NCBI GenBank assembly: GCA_023701435.1
Contig: JAMPXB010000003.1
Location: 1 to 64,000 of the forward strand
Length of the DNA stretch: 64,000 bases
Origin: Bacteriovoracaceae bacterium
GTDB taxonomy: Bacteria > Bdellovibrionota > Bacteriovoracia > Bacteriovoracales > Bacteriovoracaceae
Direction of reading: 5' to 3'
The position numbers and the translations under genes were made by a program. A model generated the notes under the pieces. It had not been told where the DNA came from. It searched no databases and saw only the letters and a list, made by a program, of their open reading frames with translations. Positions 62,026 to 64,000 of the stretch are shown here, piece by piece. Each line of letters begins with the position of its first letter. Within the stretch, counting starts at the first letter, position 1.

Positions 62026-62370
62026 ATGGTAAAGAGGTTGTTTGTTCTTGCGTTTGCTTTTACCCTTGATTATGCTGCGGCAGATGTTAAGTCATCTAAG
62101 GTAAATGCTTATTCTGTTATCTCACCTCCGAATGGTGTGAGTGCCTCAAAGGTAAATGCTTATTCTGTTGTCTCACCTCCGGACGGAGTAAGTGTCTCAA
62201 AGGTAAATAGCTATGGAGTTGTCTCTCCCCCTGATGGGGTAGCAGTGTCCAAGGTCGTTGCTTATGCGGTCCTGAAACCTAAAGAGAAGGTTCAGCCAAG
62301 TATTTTTATTTTCACTAAAACTTTTAGTCAGCTGTATCCAATGTTTGCTATAAAAAACTCATCACGCTAA
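62026..62370 (+). CDS. Small secreted protein with 17-residue tandem repeats
   Basis: I choose the ATG at 62026, 6 bases after GGAG. The 114-residue protein has a signal peptide (LFVLAFAFTLDYAAA) and then four tandem 17-residue repeats. Each has the pattern SKVxAYxVxSPPxGVxx, the last being diverged (SKVVAYAVLKPKEKVQP). The repeats could form a beta-helical or fibrous rod. It follows the structural protein by 9 bases, so it is probably a third component of the fibre locus. Confidence 0.72.
   Translation: MVKRLFVLAFAFTLDYAAADVKSSKVNAYSVISPPNGVSASKVNAYSVVSPPDGVSVSKVNSYGVVSPPDGVAVSKVVAYAVLKPKEKVQPSIFIFTKTFSQLYPMFAIKNSSR
62095..62298 (+). repeat. Four 51-bp coding repeats
   Basis: Four tandem 51-base units encode SKVNAYSVVSPPDGVSV-type repeats. 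The first three are highly similar; the last is degenerate. Confidence 0.85.
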
Positions 62371-62414
62371 TTATTTCCCATGACCCTTATCATTGAACCG
62401 ATTTGTACGCCGTA

Positions 62415-63170
62415 CTAAGTATTATTTCTTGTAACAGGCACGATCTGTAAACAAATATTGTAAACTTCCGTTTTCTCACCTTCCTCCAGAAGAGTGGCGA
62501 CTTTACGTCTAAAATCCCGCGCCATTTCTTTGGCCCGTGGGAGATTGGCGGTATTGATGGGAAGGGTAATGGAAGTAATATCCCTTAACTCAAGAGAGTC
62601 CACGTCCAATGACTCTAATGACTGCAAAATGACCTGTCGGTTGGCCTCACGAAGTGCTAATGATGGGACGTTATGGGTGGTTGTGAGGTCTTTATAAGTA
62701 GGGGTGTGCTTACCATCACGTAATTCAATGAGTCCGAGGGATAGCATCTTCCTGAAAGAATCTTTTACAGTCATTTCACTTAAATTTAATCTCTCAGCAA
62801 TCCAGGAAAACTCATCACGGTAATTAATAGTTTCCATCAGGTTTAAAATGGCAAAATGGTGCCATTCTGTGACCATTGAAAGTTCATCTTCCCGAAGTTG
62901 ATGGGCACCACCTAGCTCTTTTCTGGTCTTCTGGGTGCTTTCAATAATTTGCCTTATGTTTTCAGAGTCTTCGTGATTAAGGGCAAGTGAATTGATGATT
63001 CGAGCTGAGACAGTTGGGCCAGGGATATATTTCTTGTTAAGGATATCACTTAAGCGTCCAGAAGAGATGCTTAAGTCTCTGGCAAAAGCCCGTACAGAAT
63101 AGTTATGATTGCGCTTTCTTCTTTCCTTTAATACATTTTGAAGCATTAATGGAAGATCAATATCATTCAT
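62415..63170 (-). CDS. TIGR02147-family regulatory protein
   Basis: The 251-residue protein matches the TIGR02147 layout. The N-terminal part is a helix-turn-helix of the XRE type (YSVRAFARDLSISSGRLSDIL). A winged-helix-like region follows (WIAERLNLSEMTVKDSFRKML), and the C-terminal part ends ITLPINTANLPRAKEMARDFRRKV and YNICLQIVP. The family is common in Bdellovibrionota and Fibrobacteres; its targets are unknown. It follows a secreted-protein gene by 9 bases in the same direction. Confidence 0.92.
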   Translation of the reverse strand: MNDIDLPLMLQNVLKERRKRNHNYSVRAFARDLSISSGRLSDILNKKYIPGPTVSARIINSLALNHEDSENIRQIIESTQKTRKELGGAHQLREDELSMVTEWHHFAILNLMETINYRDEFSWIAERLNLSEMTVKDSFRKMLSLGLIELRDGKHTPTYKDLTTTHNVPSLALREANRQVILQSLESLDVDSLELRDITSITLPINTANLPRAKEMARDFRRKVATLLEEGEKTEVYNICLQIVPVTRNNT

Positions 63171-63179
63171 ATAATTCTT

Positions 63180-63833
63180 TTATTCAAAGACGAGATAACA
63201 AACGTTCAGATACTCAATAGAAGTGTAGCTTGTAATCTCTCCAGAAATGATGAGGGCATTTAAATATCTTATTTTTTCAGAAGAATCAGGAATGCGGCTT
63301 AAAGAAACACTGTAGTAGTAGAGCAGCTCATGAACTATTCCTACTGCTTTTTGATGAGGCGAGAGCAGTTTCCAGACATCATTTGAGATAATGTATCTTT
63401 TATCTTTAGGGAAAATAGGACGTTTTTGTATAAACGTTTGATTTAGTTCGCACCCTTTTGGAATGAAACCAATTCCCATATCATTTACTGGAAATAATTC
63501 AATTCCATCCAGTAGGTTTATTTCAGCTTTAAATTTATTAAGTTTCTCTAAGAGAAACTTTTTGAGGGAGTGATTTGTATCAGGAAGTCTGCCAATAAAA
63601 TTCCGTGCAATAGCAATACTTTGATCTAAACAGGAAGAATCGTCATGGCAAGCTTGACCGATTTTGGGGAAAATTGGCTTTAGTCCATAACGATATTCAG
63701 CTTCATAGGCATCATAAAACTTATTATCGGCAGGGTTTTCACAAAGAATGGAATTTCCACCATTTCCTCTTTCTGACCAGGCCATCGCATTTAGGGTAAA
63801 GCCCAATAGGGTAAGCAAAATAAAAATTCTCAT
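63180..63833 (-). CDS. Secreted protein coupled to the TIGR02147 regulator
   Basis: The 217-residue protein has a signal peptide (MRIFILLTLLGFTLNAMA) after a GAGGA site, then WSERGNGGNSILC. Four or so mature cysteines (ILCEN, QACHDDSSCLDQ, PKGCELN) suggest disulfides. The helix VHELLYYYS resembles a degenerate HExxx zinc site without the second histidine. Proteins of this shape are frequent in predatory bacteria; function is unknown. The regulator follows 9 bases later and may control it. Confidence 0.78.
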   Translation of the reverse strand: MRIFILLTLLGFTLNAMAWSERGNGGNSILCENPADNKFYDAYEAEYRYGLKPIFPKIGQACHDDSSCLDQSIAIARNFIGRLPDTNHSLKKFLLEKLNKFKAEINLLDGIELFPVNDMGIGFIPKGCELNQTFIQKRPIFPKDKRYIISNDVWKLLSPHQKAVGIVHELLYYYSVSLSRIPDSSEKIRYLNALIISGEITSYTSIEYLNVCYLVFE

Positions 63834-64000
63834 TAGATCCTCAATATTTTTATCTTATTGAAATACGTCATTAACAAGTCGTTTTCAAGATGTTTTGGGA
63901 TCAATAACGTATTGGAATAACTTTTTATCTGTTCCGTTTTTTCTTCGGAACGCCCGTGTTGGCACTAATCTCGCAGTATAGGAAGTTAACAGTCTTAAGA

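Noticed and set aside
63931..63951. GTTCCG/CGGAAC inverted repeat at the window end
   Set aside because: The stem is only 6 bp, there is no gene context beyond the window, and similar repeats arise by chance.

Overview
The window looks like a chromosome segment of a Gram-negative predatory bacterium of the Bdellovibrionota, most likely the Bacteriovoracales (Bacteriovorax/Peredibacter-like). I infer this from the moderate-to-low GC content, the very dense short-spaced gene layout, a TIGR02147-type regulator, a PilZ-like protein, many secreted or lipidated hypothetical proteins, and large phage-tail-fibre-like surface proteins. No rRNA, tRNA, CRISPR array, insertion sequence or integrase was seen. 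No stretch longer than about 300 bases lacks a gene.

Layout. 1-4.4 kb: the 3' end of a tail-fibre-like protein with an S74 self-cleaving chaperone domain, followed without a gap by a secreted protein with four fibrinogen-like modules. 4.5-8.7 kb: a receiver-only response regulator, a PAS-GAF-GAF histidine kinase, a HAD phosphatase, a CsaA-like protein and an unknown gene on the other strand. 8.7-15.1 kb: two tandem NAD(P)-binding proteins, glutamate racemase, a PilZ-like protein, a Rossmann-like protein, a lipoprotein and a cyclophilin. 15.1-18.4 kb (minus): recJ, a zinc-ribbon protein and a secreted K/E- and Q-rich coiled-coil protein. 18.6-25.4 kb: an NhaC antiporter, a polyphosphate cluster (ppk, a sixA-like gene and a convergent ppx/gppA) and isocitrate dehydrogenase. 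25.4-28.8 kb (minus): a lipoprotein subtilisin with a translationally coupled secreted partner, and a universal stress protein. 29-34.6 kb: a tightly coupled operon with a DUF4383-like membrane protein, an FAD/Rieske oxidoreductase, EgtB and EgtD (ergothioneine), and an AsmA-like protein. 34.6-37.9 kb: the glyoxylate shunt (malate synthase, isocitrate lyase) behind a palindromic promoter.

37.9-49.8 kb is regulatory and secretory. It holds a secreted HNH nuclease, a KdpD-like kinase interrupted by an in-frame TGA, a complete kinase/regulator pair, two related metzincin-motif proteins about 6 kb apart, a phosphoesterase/nucleotidyltransferase-BON pair, a PEBP protein, a thioesterase, a degenerate response regulator and a mini SET-domain protein. 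49.8-54.3 kb holds a possibly stop-split envelope protein, a Cys/Met-metabolism PLP enzyme, a gene with a damaged 5' end, and a three-gene membrane-stress set. 54.5-64 kb holds a di-haem cytochrome c peroxidase with a leaderless-looking promoter, a surface protein beside a truncated copy of itself, a second giant fibre protein sharing modules with the first, two accessory structural-type proteins, and a TIGR02147 regulator coupled to a secreted protein.

Three themes recur: a surface and secreted armoury (fibres, fibrinogen-like modules, proteases, nuclease), central and energy metabolism (glyoxylate shunt, polyphosphate, ergothioneine), and signs of gene decay (two in-frame stops, one damaged 5' end, one truncated duplicate).
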